DNA from: Marinomonas maritima
GTDB lineage: Bacteria; Pseudomonadota; Gammaproteobacteria; Pseudomonadales; Marinomonadaceae
DNA: 64,000 nt
Assembly (NCBI RefSeq): GCF_024435075.2
Contig: NZ_JAMZEG020000001.1
Coordinates: forward strand, 124,001 to 188,000
Direction: 5' to 3'
Shown: in pieces, positions 32,913 through 41,419 of the stretch
Layout of the letters: every line of letters begins with the position of its first letter
Position numbering within the stretch: position 1 is the first letter of the stretch
Translations under genes and position numbers: made by a program
The notes under the pieces: generated by a model
Seen by the model: the letters and a program-made list of their open reading frames with translations, nothing else
Told to the model about the DNA's origin: nothing
The model's database searches: none

Positions 32913-34159
32913 GTAATTAAACGCTCGGATAAATCGGTTAGTACCCCACCAGTTACGTAAGCTTCAATGACTTCTGAAGGGTTAATGTAAACGCAGTCAA
33001 TTTCTTGATATTGTTCGTCTGTCTTGCTTTCGTCCTTTCTGTCTGCCATAAGAACGGATTGAAAGTGGCTTTCTGTACCGGGAAATATGAAAAAGTTTTT
33101 GATTGTGGCACTGCCATATAACGATTCGACGGCTTTTGCGTAGAAAAACTGCTTAACCAAATCTGGCCAGCCTGGTGAAGTAGTTAGGCTGGTTGCTTCG
33201 TAGTATTTTGCATCAATAATGGCAAAGGTGTTGGACTCTTCTTTGTGGATAATAATATCCGTTCTTTGGCCCTTTTGCGCTGCAGGGAAGCGTTTTCCTT
33301 GCGCGTTTGTGTACGTCGGTATGGAGAACTTATCATTTAAATTGATGGTGCCAGAAATGACCTTTTTCAGCATGTGCTCCCAAATGGTGTGAAAGCTCTT
33401 GGTGCCAATAAATCGAGACGTTGTTGTGTTTCCCCATACTTTTTTGACCAGCTTTATCAGCATGCGAAAGATCTTCATATCTCGTTCTGAGTAAAGCTTT
33501 TGAAGCTCTCCATTGAGTATAGCGAGAAAGTATCGTTTGCTGATCGTGGAGGGTTTGGTTAACCCGCCATCACGAAATGAAGTGTTGCCAAAGAAGGCTT
33601 CGCCATAGGTGACATCTAGGTTCTGTATCAAATAAGCGTGAATTCTAGATGCTTCTGAGTCGGTGCGATTGCGGGATTTTGACCCTTCATAGTCCATATA
33701 GATAGGACCAGATGGTGACAGGTAAGGCTGATGTTTAGCCACGGTTCGTGGCCAATTTGGTTTGCCTTCATTGGTTTTTCTATGAATGTCTCTGCGGCTA
33801 TATAGGCCATTCATGCGATAGTCTGATAGTAGATCGTAGGCTAGGCTTAGTTGTTCACTGCCTTCTAAGTTTTCACCTTCGTCGTCACTGGTATTAAGTC
33901 GGTCACTTTGTTGGCTGTACAAACGCAGCGCTTTAAAAAGCGCTGGGCTGAAGTTGCGTTTTACACTAACAGAGCAAGACGTTTCTGTTTGCCTTGGCAG
34001 GAAGACACAAGTCAAATTGCCTACAGTGATAAGGCCGCAATAACAGACTTTTTTGCCTGACGTAGTGAGTAGCCTCGCGCTAGACAGCTTTGAGGCGACG
34101 GCCTTAGGCACATCAGACAGTAAACACCTGTCTTTTAGATAAACGACAGTAGATTCCAT
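32909..34159 (-). CDS. LlaJI/McrC-like restriction endonuclease subunit
   Basis: 416 residues. The C-terminal half holds a PD-(D/E)xK-type nuclease core: KGQRTDIIIHKEESNTFAIIDAKYYEA (about 284-310) followed by PGWPDLVKQFFYAKAVESL. This arrangement is that of LlaJI/YdjA nucleases, which work with an McrB-like motor. The N-terminal part (SARLLTTSGKKVCYCGLITVGNLTCVFLPR) matches McrC-type adaptor regions. It starts 8 bp after the AAA+ gene and overlaps the next gene by 4 bp. With the facing cytosine methyltransferase it suggests a BsuMI/LlaJI-like restriction system rather than a modification-dependent type IV enzyme. Confidence 0.8.
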   Translation of the reverse strand: MESTVVYLKDRCLLSDVPKAVASKLSSARLLTTSGKKVCYCGLITVGNLTCVFLPRQTETSCSVSVKRNFSPALFKALRLYSQQSDRLNTSDDEGENLEGSEQLSLAYDLLSDYRMNGLYSRRDIHRKTNEGKPNWPRTVAKHQPYLSPSGPIYMDYEGSKSRNRTDSEASRIHAYLIQNLDVTYGEAFFGNTSFRDGGLTKPSTISKRYFLAILNGELQKLYSERDMKIFRMLIKLVKKVWGNTTTSRFIGTKSFHTIWEHMLKKVISGTINLNDKFSIPTYTNAQGKRFPAAQKGQRTDIIIHKEESNTFAIIDAKYYEATSLTTSPGWPDLVKQFFYAKAVESLYGSATIKNFFIFPGTESHFQSVLMADRKDESKTDEQYQEIDCVYINPSEVIEAYVTGGVLTDLSERLIT

Positions 34160-34167
34160 CTGTTTGC

Positions 34168-35835
34168 CTATTGATCTGCTATAGCTTCAGGAGTCTCTAC
34201 AGCTGCCGGTATTTCCGGTACCGGTGCAAAGCGTTTTAGCTTTTCTTCTATTGCTGTATTAAAAATCGACTCGCCAGCATCGAGCTTTTTAATCAAAGCC
34301 CCATAGGTATTGATGCCAGAAGCAAATACGATGTCTTTATCATCGTGTCTTAAGATGTCATCCCAGATATAAAGTAAAAGCTTACCTTTTAAACTCTTCA
34401 GTGAAGCTTCTTCGTCGCTTAACTCTGAACTGTTCAAAAACCACGGCCCAAGTAGTCGGTCATCTGGAATTTGTCTGTCTTGTAAAACGTCATTAATGAG
34501 AGACGCAAAATCTTTCCATTCTACTTTTAATGCTGGAGCGTCTGTTATTGGTAACGTAATGATCCCTTCAGGGCATTGGTCGAAACTGATAGGCACATAT
34601 TTAAACTTCCATCTTCGCTTAAATGCGGTGTCCATCGGCATTACGGCTTGGTCACTGCTGTTCATCGTGGCTAAGAGTGATAAGTTTGCAGGAATTCTGA
34701 GGTTGTTACCGTCCAATAATACGCTGGCATTGGTTTGTAGATACTGGATCATATCTGGGTCAGAAAGCGTAATAGAATATTGGCTTTGGCCTGAAGGGTC
34801 ACGATCCAGTAATTGGAAAAGCTCACCGAATACAGCCGCCGCTGGGGCTCTGTTTAATTCTTCTATGACTAAGCATACGTGATTGCTCATATCGCATGCA
34901 GCCATTTCTAGCGCAAGAGTGAAGGGGCCAGGTCTGAACGCATAAACGACATTTTCGCCATTCATTTGCGGTTTTAGGCAACCCACAAAATCGCTGTATT
35001 GCGTATCTGGATGGAATACCGTTCGGATTGAATTTAACGTGCTACAAGTAGAATCGATCTCATAGCTTTTACCCACACCAGGTGCGCCATAGTAAATGAC
35101 ATTTTCAGCGGCTTTTTGGTTTGCTTGTGGCTCTGGTTGCTGGGTTGGTGCTGTGTTGGTTAGTGACTGGAGTTGCTTAAGTTTTTGTGTAGAAAAATAA
35201 TTACGAAGCTCTTTAGAGTGTTGAAAAGCTTTTATGACAATAAGCATTTTTGAGGAGCTATCATTAATTACTCGGCATGCCGAAGCAAGAGCTGATGCTC
35301 TAACGTCGCCACGGTCCAATTTTTTGCCGTTTCTGTCAGACTCTCTAACAGATTGTTGCCACCAATTGCCATTAGATAAAAATAACCTGAAGTATGTGTT
35401 ATCTGGCTCTTCAGGAAAAAGAGTGTCTACTTGTTCTAATATAGCCAAGGCAACATCGTTGCTTGAATCATTGATTTTTTCTGAGGGTAGGAGTTTAAGA
35501 AGTTCTTTTCTTCTTTTGTATAGCTCAGGAGGCAGGCTATCGTTTATTTTTGACAGATTATTGAAGAATACATCTAATTGATTAGATAGTTTCCAAAAGC
35601 ACATTCCATACCATAAAGCAGAAGACGATACATTTGCCCTTAACCCATCGTCATTTAAAAATTCAATAGAAAAAGGGGTTATTATATGTCGTGTTTTTTT
35701 ATCTACAGAATCCAAAGCATGCTGTAATAAACCAGCTAGTGTAGGGTGATTTAACTCAATATCAGACTTATAAGGTAAGTTATCGTATTCATCACGACAC
35801 TCATGAATTAACTCTTCTAGGTTCTGTAAGCTCAA
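34168..35835 (-). CDS. McrB-like AAA+ GTPase restriction motor
   Basis: 555 residues. Residues 1-240 are a specificity or DNA-binding region of unknown fold. The AAA+ core follows: Walker A YYGAPGVGKSYEID (about 247-260), Walker B VCLVIEELNRAPAAAVFGELFQLLDRD, and the sensor region LATMNSSDQAVMPMDTAFKRRWKF, where the NSSD replaces McrB's NTAD. This is the motor of an McrBC-type restriction complex that translocates on DNA and activates the nuclease encoded 8 bp downstream. First gene of the minus-strand operon, divergent from the methyltransferase with 82 bp between. Confidence 0.88.
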   Translation of the reverse strand: MSLQNLEELIHECRDEYDNLPYKSDIELNHPTLAGLLQHALDSVDKKTRHIITPFSIEFLNDDGLRANVSSSALWYGMCFWKLSNQLDVFFNNLSKINDSLPPELYKRRKELLKLLPSEKINDSSNDVALAILEQVDTLFPEEPDNTYFRLFLSNGNWWQQSVRESDRNGKKLDRGDVRASALASACRVINDSSSKMLIVIKAFQHSKELRNYFSTQKLKQLQSLTNTAPTQQPEPQANQKAAENVIYYGAPGVGKSYEIDSTCSTLNSIRTVFHPDTQYSDFVGCLKPQMNGENVVYAFRPGPFTLALEMAACDMSNHVCLVIEELNRAPAAAVFGELFQLLDRDPSGQSQYSITLSDPDMIQYLQTNASVLLDGNNLRIPANLSLLATMNSSDQAVMPMDTAFKRRWKFKYVPISFDQCPEGIITLPITDAPALKVEWKDFASLINDVLQDRQIPDDRLLGPWFLNSSELSDEEASLKSLKGKLLLYIWDDILRHDDKDIVFASGINTYGALIKKLDAGESIFNTAIEEKLKRFAPVPEIPAAVETPEAIADQ

Positions 35836-35858
35836 AATTCCCTCTCAAAAAACTTGCA

Positions 35859-35900
35859 TGTATAAGTATACAGTGTAAACTTTCCGGGACTAAAACCGGA
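35859..35900. promoter_or_regulatory. Two palindromes in the methyltransferase / restriction divergent promoter
   Basis: TGTATA-AG-TATACA (35859-35872) and TCCGG-N8-CCGGA (35883-35900) lie in the 82 bp between the divergent genes. The methyltransferase carries an N-terminal HTH, and in enzymes such as M.SsoII that part binds the shared promoter, so one of these is a likely operator. The second pair could also contain the methylation target. Confidence 0.45.
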
Positions 35901-35917
35901 TAAGTTTAGGGTTTCAA

Positions 35918-37216
35918 ATGACAACAAATGCCAACAATCTTAATGCCGATACTATTAAAAGTATACGAGAGAATCTTGGGCTAGGCCGTACCGAGTTTGC
36001 GAACCTTTTGGGATTGGGTAGCCAAGGCGAAAGAACCGTTAGAGGATGGGAGACAGAAGAGCACCGTCCGTCTAAAAAGAAAATAGAGGCGATATTGGCG
36101 CTAGAGAGCCAACTTAAAGAGATTCAAGGTACTGCACCGCTTGTGTTTAAAGAGCAAACACCCAGCTTTAAATTTATCGATTTATTTGCTGGAATCGGTG
36201 GTATACGCCTGCCGTTCCAAGAGTTGGGTGGCGAATGTGTCTTCACTTCTGAGTGGGATAAATTTGCACAGAAAACGTATCTTGCCAATTACGCTGATAT
36301 GCCTAGTGGTGACATCACACAAATTAAAGCGGCTGATGTTCCTGATCACGATATTCTATTGGGTGGTTTTCCTTGCCAGAGCTTTTCCCAAGCAGGTCAT
36401 GGAAAAGGGTTTAGTGACACACGAGGCACGATGTTCTTTGAGATACAGCGTCTACTTGTTGAAAAGCGCCCTAAAGCCTTCATGTTGGAAAACGTTAAAC
36501 AATTAAGAGGTCACGACAAAGGACGCACTTTAAATACGATTCAAGCAATTCTACGTGGCGAATTTGAACTAGAAGTACCTGATGATATTCCGCTTAGTGA
36601 AGAAGCGAGAAAGGCACTTTCTGAAAAGTTAAACTACTGGGTTGATTTTAAAGTATTACGAGCAGCTGACTTTGGTGTTCCTCAAAACCGAGAAAGGGTG
36701 TTTATCGTTGGCTTTGATAAAGACTACTACTCGGAAGTTGATATTGCCGAACAGTTTGCGTGGCCAGAGCCGCCATGCATCCCTACAAAACTGGGTGATA
36801 TTCTTGAAGACCTTTCAAATATCTCCGCTGCAGCTGATAAGTTTACTATCTCTGATCGATTGTGGGCTGGCCATCAAAAGCGTAAAGAGCAACACAAAGA
36901 GAAAGGTAATGGCTTCGGTTATACACTGTATAACCATGATAGTGACTATACGAACACCATCAGCGCTAGATACTACAAAGATGGCTCTGAAATTCTGATA
37001 GATCAGAGTGAACTGGGTAAAAACCCTCGTAAACTAACCCCGAGAGAATGCGCAAGATTACAGGGCTTTCCTGAAGAGTTCATTGTGGATGCGGTATCTC
37101 AAGGGCAGATTTATAAGCAATTTGGAAACTCTGTTTGTGTAGACGTTGTTCGTGCGGTAGCCAAGTCTATGATCACCTTTATGAGCTCAAAATTAGTAAA
37201 AGATAAAGCGGCGTAA
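35918..37216 (+). CDS. Cytosine-C5 DNA methyltransferase with N-terminal HTH
   Basis: 432 residues. Residues 8-65 form an Xre-like HTH (ADTIKSIRENLGLGRTEFANLLGLGSQGERTVRGWETEEHRPSKKKIEAIL). The methyltransferase begins at about 82: motif I FIDLFAGIGGIRLPF, motif IV GGFPCQSFSQAG with the catalytic Cys, motif VI FMLENVKQL, motif VIII RERVFIVGF, motif IX LTPRECARLQGFP, motif X YKQFGNSV. It protects host DNA against the divergent McrB/LlaJI-like nuclease; the HTH probably represses or balances the shared promoter. The target sequence is unknown. Confidence 0.92.
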   Translation: MTTNANNLNADTIKSIRENLGLGRTEFANLLGLGSQGERTVRGWETEEHRPSKKKIEAILALESQLKEIQGTAPLVFKEQTPSFKFIDLFAGIGGIRLPFQELGGECVFTSEWDKFAQKTYLANYADMPSGDITQIKAADVPDHDILLGGFPCQSFSQAGHGKGFSDTRGTMFFEIQRLLVEKRPKAFMLENVKQLRGHDKGRTLNTIQAILRGEFELEVPDDIPLSEEARKALSEKLNYWVDFKVLRAADFGVPQNRERVFIVGFDKDYYSEVDIAEQFAWPEPPCIPTKLGDILEDLSNISAAADKFTISDRLWAGHQKRKEQHKEKGNGFGYTLYNHDSDYTNTISARYYKDGSEILIDQSELGKNPRKLTPRECARLQGFPEEFIVDAVSQGQIYKQFGNSVCVDVVRAVAKSMITFMSSKLVKDKAA

Positions 37217-37322
37217 AGTTATAGGCACAACAAAACCTAATCAATTGATTTATAAAGAAAATGTGTTTTTATTTTAGGTACAAAGAAACCTCTTAACTTA
37301 TTGAATTTATTAGATTAAATAC
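37217..37322 (+). other. Right end of the island with integrase arm-type motifs
   Basis: About 100 bp of AT-rich DNA between the methyltransferase and the right repeat. TAGGCACAAC (37222-37231) is identical to 29121-29130 near the left end, and TAGGTACAA (37275-37283) is a variant. At the left, GTGCCTAAATAGGCAC (29112-29127) forms a palindrome of the same motif. These are candidate arm-type binding sites for the lost integrase. Confidence 0.45.
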
Positions 37323-37373
37323 AGGATTGAAAATCCTCGTGTCGGCGGTTCGATTCCGTCTCCGGGCACCATG
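37323..37373 (+). repeat. Right attachment-site repeat (tRNA-Phe 3' part)
   Basis: Identical over 51 bp to 29015-29065. It lacks the tRNA 5' half, so it is not a second tRNA gene. It marks the right end of the island. Confidence 0.92.
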
Positions 37374-37382
37374 ATTAAAAAG

Positions 37383-37413
37383 AAAGCCTGCTATTTATAG
37401 CAGGCTTTTTTTT
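37383..37413 (+). terminator. Terminator hairpin next to the right repeat
   Basis: AAAGCCTGCTA (37383-37393) pairs with TAGCAGGCTTT (37398-37408), followed by a T run. Probably the original tRNA-Phe terminator displaced by the island. Nothing else is recognised between here and 37624. Confidence 0.85.
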
Positions 37414-37624
37414 GCCTAAAATTTCTCTCTCACTTGTTTGCTGTGGCATGAGTGGCACTCTTAACTTTCTTTTAGCCCCTTCTCTTTTTTAAATTCTTCT
37501 CTCTAGTCACTGCCTATTTCTAGTTTTTAGTTGCCGTGCTTATTACATAATGTAACCATTATTTGATCTTCAATCTGCATGGCTTTGGTTATGCTTAAAG
37601 AAGTCTTTGATGGGGTAAATGGGT

Positions 37625-40600
37625 ATGAAAAAAGCAATGATGGTCGTGGCATTGACTGCTCTGGGGTATTTTCTCCTAGGCGTTGCAGGTCTTGCTGTCT
37701 CTATTCCACCTGGTTACGCTACTATTATTTGGCCGGCCGCTGGATTGGCTGTTACTGCGGTTATGCTTTTTCCAAGACAAGCACCATGGGGCGTTTTTAT
37801 AGGCTCTTTGTTGGTGAATATATGGGCGACATGGTCAAACTATCAGACGATAGCGTGGTTACTTCCTACCCTTATTGCTCTGGGATCTACTTTACAATCT
37901 TGTGTTGGTGCCTACTTGGTTAGGCGTTTTATTGGTATCCCTTTCTTATTTCATCAAACTCGCTTGGTGTTTCGCTTTCTCTTTTTGGCCGGTATTTTAT
38001 CAACCTTGATTGGTGCCAGTGTTGGTTCTTTGTCTCTGCTTTCACTTGGTATTATCAATAAAGAAGACTTTCTCACAAACTGGTTGATTTGGTGGGGCGG
38101 TGACATGATGGGGGTTCTAGTGATAGTCCCTTGGCTAGCGGCGTGTTTTCCGCGTTTTTTTGGTAATGATTTTAAGCACCCTTTTCGCTTGCTGGGTTGT
38201 TTTCTTTTTGTTTTGTTTATTACTGCGGCACTTTCATTGGGGAGCAGTTATTCAGAATGGAGCAAGCAAAAAAAGGAATTTCGTACCAACGCTGAACTGT
38301 TAGAAGTGCTTTTGAATAACCGTATTAAGAATACGGTGGATATGTTGTACAGTTTTGTAGGTCTGGTTAATGGTAGTGAACAGCTTGAAGCGAAAAAATT
38401 TGAGGCGTTTGCGGACAGCGTTATAGAGCGAGAAGACTCTATTCTTGGCGTGTCATTAAATTTTGCGGTTTCGGGCGATGATATTCCTCGTTTTGAAAGA
38501 GAAATACAGAAAAACTATCCCAATAATGTCTTTCAAGTAAAGGAAAGAGGCATTGATGGGAAGCTTTTACCGGTTAGCCCAAGATCGCAGCATATAGTGG
38601 TGACTTTTCTGAGTCCGTTAGAAGGTAATAAAGCCGCGTTGGGATACGATGTTTACTCACAATCTGATCGACGCTTTGCACTTGATCAAGCCATCTCCGC
38701 AAAGCAAGTCTATCCAACGGCGCCGATAAAACTGGTTCAAAATAGCGATGGTGTGCTCTTATTTTTGCCTTTCTTTCATAGTACAACGGGCGCTTTTTTA
38801 GGCGTTGCTACCGCGGCAATAGGGTTGGAGTCACTAACAGATACTATTTTTCAACGAGGTTTGTTGCCAAATACAGACCTGTACTTGGTTGATCTTCACG
38901 AGGGTGCGGATGTTCACGAATCAATTTTAGTGGCTAAAAGTGAATCGGCTAATTTGCCTTTAAATGAACTTATCTCTCGTTACAAAGCCGATGATTTTAA
39001 TCACGCCGTGTGCTTGGATATTATCGTCGGTGCTAAAAAGTGGCGTTTATTTCAAATCAGTGAAAGTTACTTCTTCAAACAGCCTTGGATTGTGCAATTC
39101 ATTTTAGTATGTGGTTTTTTAGTGACGGGGTTATTTGGTTGGTTTTTATTGATTGTGGGTAGTCACTCAGCCGCAGTGGAAAGCAAGGTGCGGTTAAGAA
39201 CGAAGGATTTACAATTAGCCAATGAAAGCTTGAAAGTGTCCGAATTAGAGCAGAGTAAGGCGAAAGAGGAAGCGGAAGAAGCAAACCGTGCTAAAAGTGA
39301 GTTCTTGGCGAATATGAGCCACGAAATTCGAACACCGTTAAATGGGGTTATTGGCTGCCTTTCTTTATTAATGAGTACTAAGCTGGAAGCGGAGCAAGCG
39401 CATTTAGCAAAACTATCGCAGCACAGTGCTGAGTCTCTTCTAGACATTATTAATGACATTCTAGATTTGTCTAAGATCGAGATGGGAAACCTTGTGTTAG
39501 AAAAACACACTTTTGAGTTGCAAGACTTGATTGAGGAAGTGACCAACCTCTTTGTTTTAAAGGCCGAAGAAAAAGGCATTGTACTGAACTCTCCTGCGAC
39601 TCCTGTTCCTGAACTAAACTTGATCGGTGATCGATTGCGCCTTAAGCAGGTGTTGGTAAATTTGATGGGCAATGCCATGAAATTTACGCAGGATGGGGAA
39701 GTTGCACTGCATATTATTGTTGAGTCGTTAGCAGATGATACGGTTATATTGCGAGTTTCTATTGTAGACACGGGCATTGGTATCTCTAAAGAAAGTCAAA
39801 AGCACCTGTTCCATCGTTTTAAGCAAGCAGATGGTTCGACAACTCGTAAATTTGGTGGGACTGGACTTGGGCTGGCAATTAGCAAAGAGATAGTGGGTGC
39901 CATGGGTGGTGACATTGGTTTAACGTCAATGGAAGGAAAAGGCTCGACATTTTGGCTTAACGTACCTTTTGCGTTCGCGCCTGGTGTGGCGCCGCCTAAA
40001 AAGATCGCTCATGAAGTAAACGTTACTTTGGTCTATCGAAATAAAACGGGGCGTGAGTATATTGGTGCATTGCTGGATTCATTTGGGGTGACTTATGACT
40101 CTTATGATAACTTAGCCAGTGCTGTTGCTGAGAGTAAGTGGACGAGTCATGCTGTGTTGGTGGATTTGGATGCATTACAGCATGCCGCTTCTTCTGATGT
40201 TTTAGCGTTTGATCGCCTTAGTCAAAAGCGGCAACTAAAACGAGTGCTCTTTCATGGTCGTACTAATGTGAACTATGATTTAGAGTCCTATACTGAATCA
40301 TTAATTAAGCCCGTATTTCGTCATTCATTGCTGAATGTATTAGAAAAACTAAAGCCTTTACGTGAAGGAGATCTCAACATGGCGGTAAAAGAAGTTGAAA
40401 CAACGCCTGAAGGCCGGCCAGTATTTAACGCAAAAGTATTGTTAGCAGAAGATAATCTAACCAATCAAATTGTGGCCTGCGGTTTGCTGAAGTTATATGG
40501 CGTGGAGGTCGTGGTGGCTGAAAATGGCCAAAAAGCGGTTGAGCTGGCGCAATCAACCCAGTTTGACCTAATCTTTATGGATTGTCAGATGCCAGTTATG

Positions 40601-40798
40601 GATGGTTACGAAGCAACGCGCACCATTCGTCAATTTGTCGATGGGAAGACGCCAGCCGATGTGGCCATTGTTGCGCTGAGCGCCAATGCCATGAAAGGGG
40701 ATGAAGACGAGTGTTTTGCCGCAGGTATGAATGCCCATATTGCAAAGCCAATTTCACAAGATAAGCTGATCTCGATACTTAAAAAATGGCTTCCTTAG
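37625..40798 (+). CDS. Hybrid sensor histidine kinase (MASE1-CHASE-HisKA-HATPase-REC)
   Basis: About 1,057 residues. Residues 1-205 form a MASE1 membrane sensor of about eight TM helices (LAVSIPPGYATIIWPAAGLAVTAVMLFPRQAPWGVFIGSLLVN). Residues 225-460 look like a periplasmic CHASE domain, closed by a TM at about 490-515. Then a coiled coil, HisKA with the phospho-His at about 566 (NMSHEIRTPLNG), HATPase (NLMGNAMKFT, DTGIGISKE, GGTGLGLAISKEI) and a receiver with Asp at about 986 (LIFMDCQMPVMDGYEATR). The start is set at 37625 because GGGG lies 9 nt upstream. The HPt protein downstream completes a phosphorelay. Confidence 0.88.
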   Translation: MKKAMMVVALTALGYFLLGVAGLAVSIPPGYATIIWPAAGLAVTAVMLFPRQAPWGVFIGSLLVNIWATWSNYQTIAWLLPTLIALGSTLQSCVGAYLVRRFIGIPFLFHQTRLVFRFLFLAGILSTLIGASVGSLSLLSLGIINKEDFLTNWLIWWGGDMMGVLVIVPWLAACFPRFFGNDFKHPFRLLGCFLFVLFITAALSLGSSYSEWSKQKKEFRTNAELLEVLLNNRIKNTVDMLYSFVGLVNGSEQLEAKKFEAFADSVIEREDSILGVSLNFAVSGDDIPRFEREIQKNYPNNVFQVKERGIDGKLLPVSPRSQHIVVTFLSPLEGNKAALGYDVYSQSDRRFALDQAISAKQVYPTAPIKLVQNSDGVLLFLPFFHSTTGAFLGVATAAIGLESLTDTIFQRGLLPNTDLYLVDLHEGADVHESILVAKSESANLPLNELISRYKADDFNHAVCLDIIVGAKKWRLFQISESYFFKQPWIVQFILVCGFLVTGLFGWFLLIVGSHSAAVESKVRLRTKDLQLANESLKVSELEQSKAKEEAEEANRAKSEFLANMSHEIRTPLNGVIGCLSLLMSTKLEAEQAHLAKLSQHSAESLLDIINDILDLSKIEMGNLVLEKHTFELQDLIEEVTNLFVLKAEEKGIVLNSPATPVPELNLIGDRLRLKQVLVNLMGNAMKFTQDGEVALHIIVESLADDTVILRVSIVDTGIGISKESQKHLFHRFKQADGSTTRKFGGTGLGLAISKEIVGAMGGDIGLTSMEGKGSTFWLNVPFAFAPGVAPPKKIAHEVNVTLVYRNKTGREYIGALLDSFGVTYDSYDNLASAVAESKWTSHAVLVDLDALQHAASSDVLAFDRLSQKRQLKRVLFHGRTNVNYDLESYTESLIKPVFRHSLLNVLEKLKPLREGDLNMAVKEVETTPEGRPVFNAKVLLAEDNLTNQIVACGLLKLYGVEVVVAENGQKAVELAQSTQFDLIFMDCQMPVMDGYEATRTIRQFVDGKTPADVAIVALSANAMKGDEDECFAAGMNAHIAKPISQDKLISILKKWLP

Positions 40799-40825
40799 AT
40801 AATATTATACAGAGGTTTCATTATC

Positions 40826-41173
40826 ATGTTTGAGGTAAAGGTATTTGATAATACAGATTACGAAAGTCGGCTGGCGTGCAATCACGAATTGATGGTGTTG
40901 GTCGCCGGAGAGTTTATTAAAGAAGCTGCTGGTTTATTGGACGCTTTACAGGCTCATATGGAAGGTCAAGATTTGCATAATTTTGATCTTGTAGTGCATC
41001 GACTAAAAGGCGCCGCTTTAGAGGTGTCTGCATATCGGTTTTGTCGGTTAATTGGTGAAGTAGAAGTCTTGGTGGCACAGCGCAACAGTGACGCACTTCC
41101 GAAAAGCCTTATGGCGTTGAGGGAGGAGTTTAGGTCATTAGTGTTTGCTTTGAATCAGGAGCTCCTAATGTAG
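40826..41173 (+). CDS. HPt-domain phosphotransfer protein
   Basis: 115 residues, essentially a single four-helix HPt domain. The phospho-accepting His is in VVHRLKGAALEVSAYRFCRLIGEVE (H58). It starts 27 bp after the hybrid kinase and most likely takes the phosphate from its receiver domain. The final response regulator is not in the window neighbourhood. Confidence 0.82.
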   Translation: MFEVKVFDNTDYESRLACNHELMVLVAGEFIKEAAGLLDALQAHMEGQDLHNFDLVVHRLKGAALEVSAYRFCRLIGEVEVLVAQRNSDALPKSLMALREEFRSLVFALNQELLM

Positions 41174-41301
41174 TGCTGCTATAGATGCCCAAGCATATTA
41201 AAAATTTTAATGATTACGCCTTTCGTTTTACTATCAGGTTATGGTTTTTCTGCATTTTTAGTTTCATTTCTGTTTTTATCTCCTATGTTTTCTATCTTTT
41301 T

Positions 41302-41337
41302 GTTTCATTTGAATTGTAATTGTATTTCAAATGAAAC
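41302..41337. promoter_or_regulatory. Long inverted repeat upstream of ugpB, probable operator
   Basis: GTTTCATTTGAA (41302-41313) and TTCAAATGAAAC (41326-41337) are perfect 12-bp complements spaced by 12 nt, 83 bp before ugpB. Extra half-sites are GTTTCATTT at 41261-41269 and AAGTGAAAC near 41356. DeoR-family repressors bind repeats of this kind, and a DeoR gene ends the same operon. Confidence 0.55.
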
Positions 41338-41419
41338 CTAACTATCATCAAAGTGAAACATTTGCTCTTTATAGTCGTTCTTTCTTTTCTAATAAAAACT
41401 CATTGTGAGGAACACGGAA

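Larger units (their letters stand above)
29015..37373. mobile_element. Genomic island integrated in tRNA-Phe
   Basis: The region is bounded by 51-bp identical direct repeats made of the tRNA-Phe 3' part (29015-29065 and 37323-37373). Similarity continues through a terminator and TTTGCCTAAAAT on both sides. It contains an integrase remnant, a C4-RNA-like leader, small phage-type genes, and a restriction/defence cluster. Several genes are AT-richer than the flanking core. The truncated integrase means it can no longer excise on its own. Confidence 0.9.

Noticed and set aside
34168..35835. Modification-dependent (type IV) McrBC
   Set aside because: A dedicated cytosine methyltransferase faces the operon and the nuclease resembles LlaJI, so a protecting-methylation restriction system is more likely, though type IV action is not excluded.
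37323..37371. Apparent second tRNA-Phe
   Set aside because: Only the 3' part from the anticodon arm is present; the acceptor 5' strand and D-arm are missing. It is the right attachment repeat.
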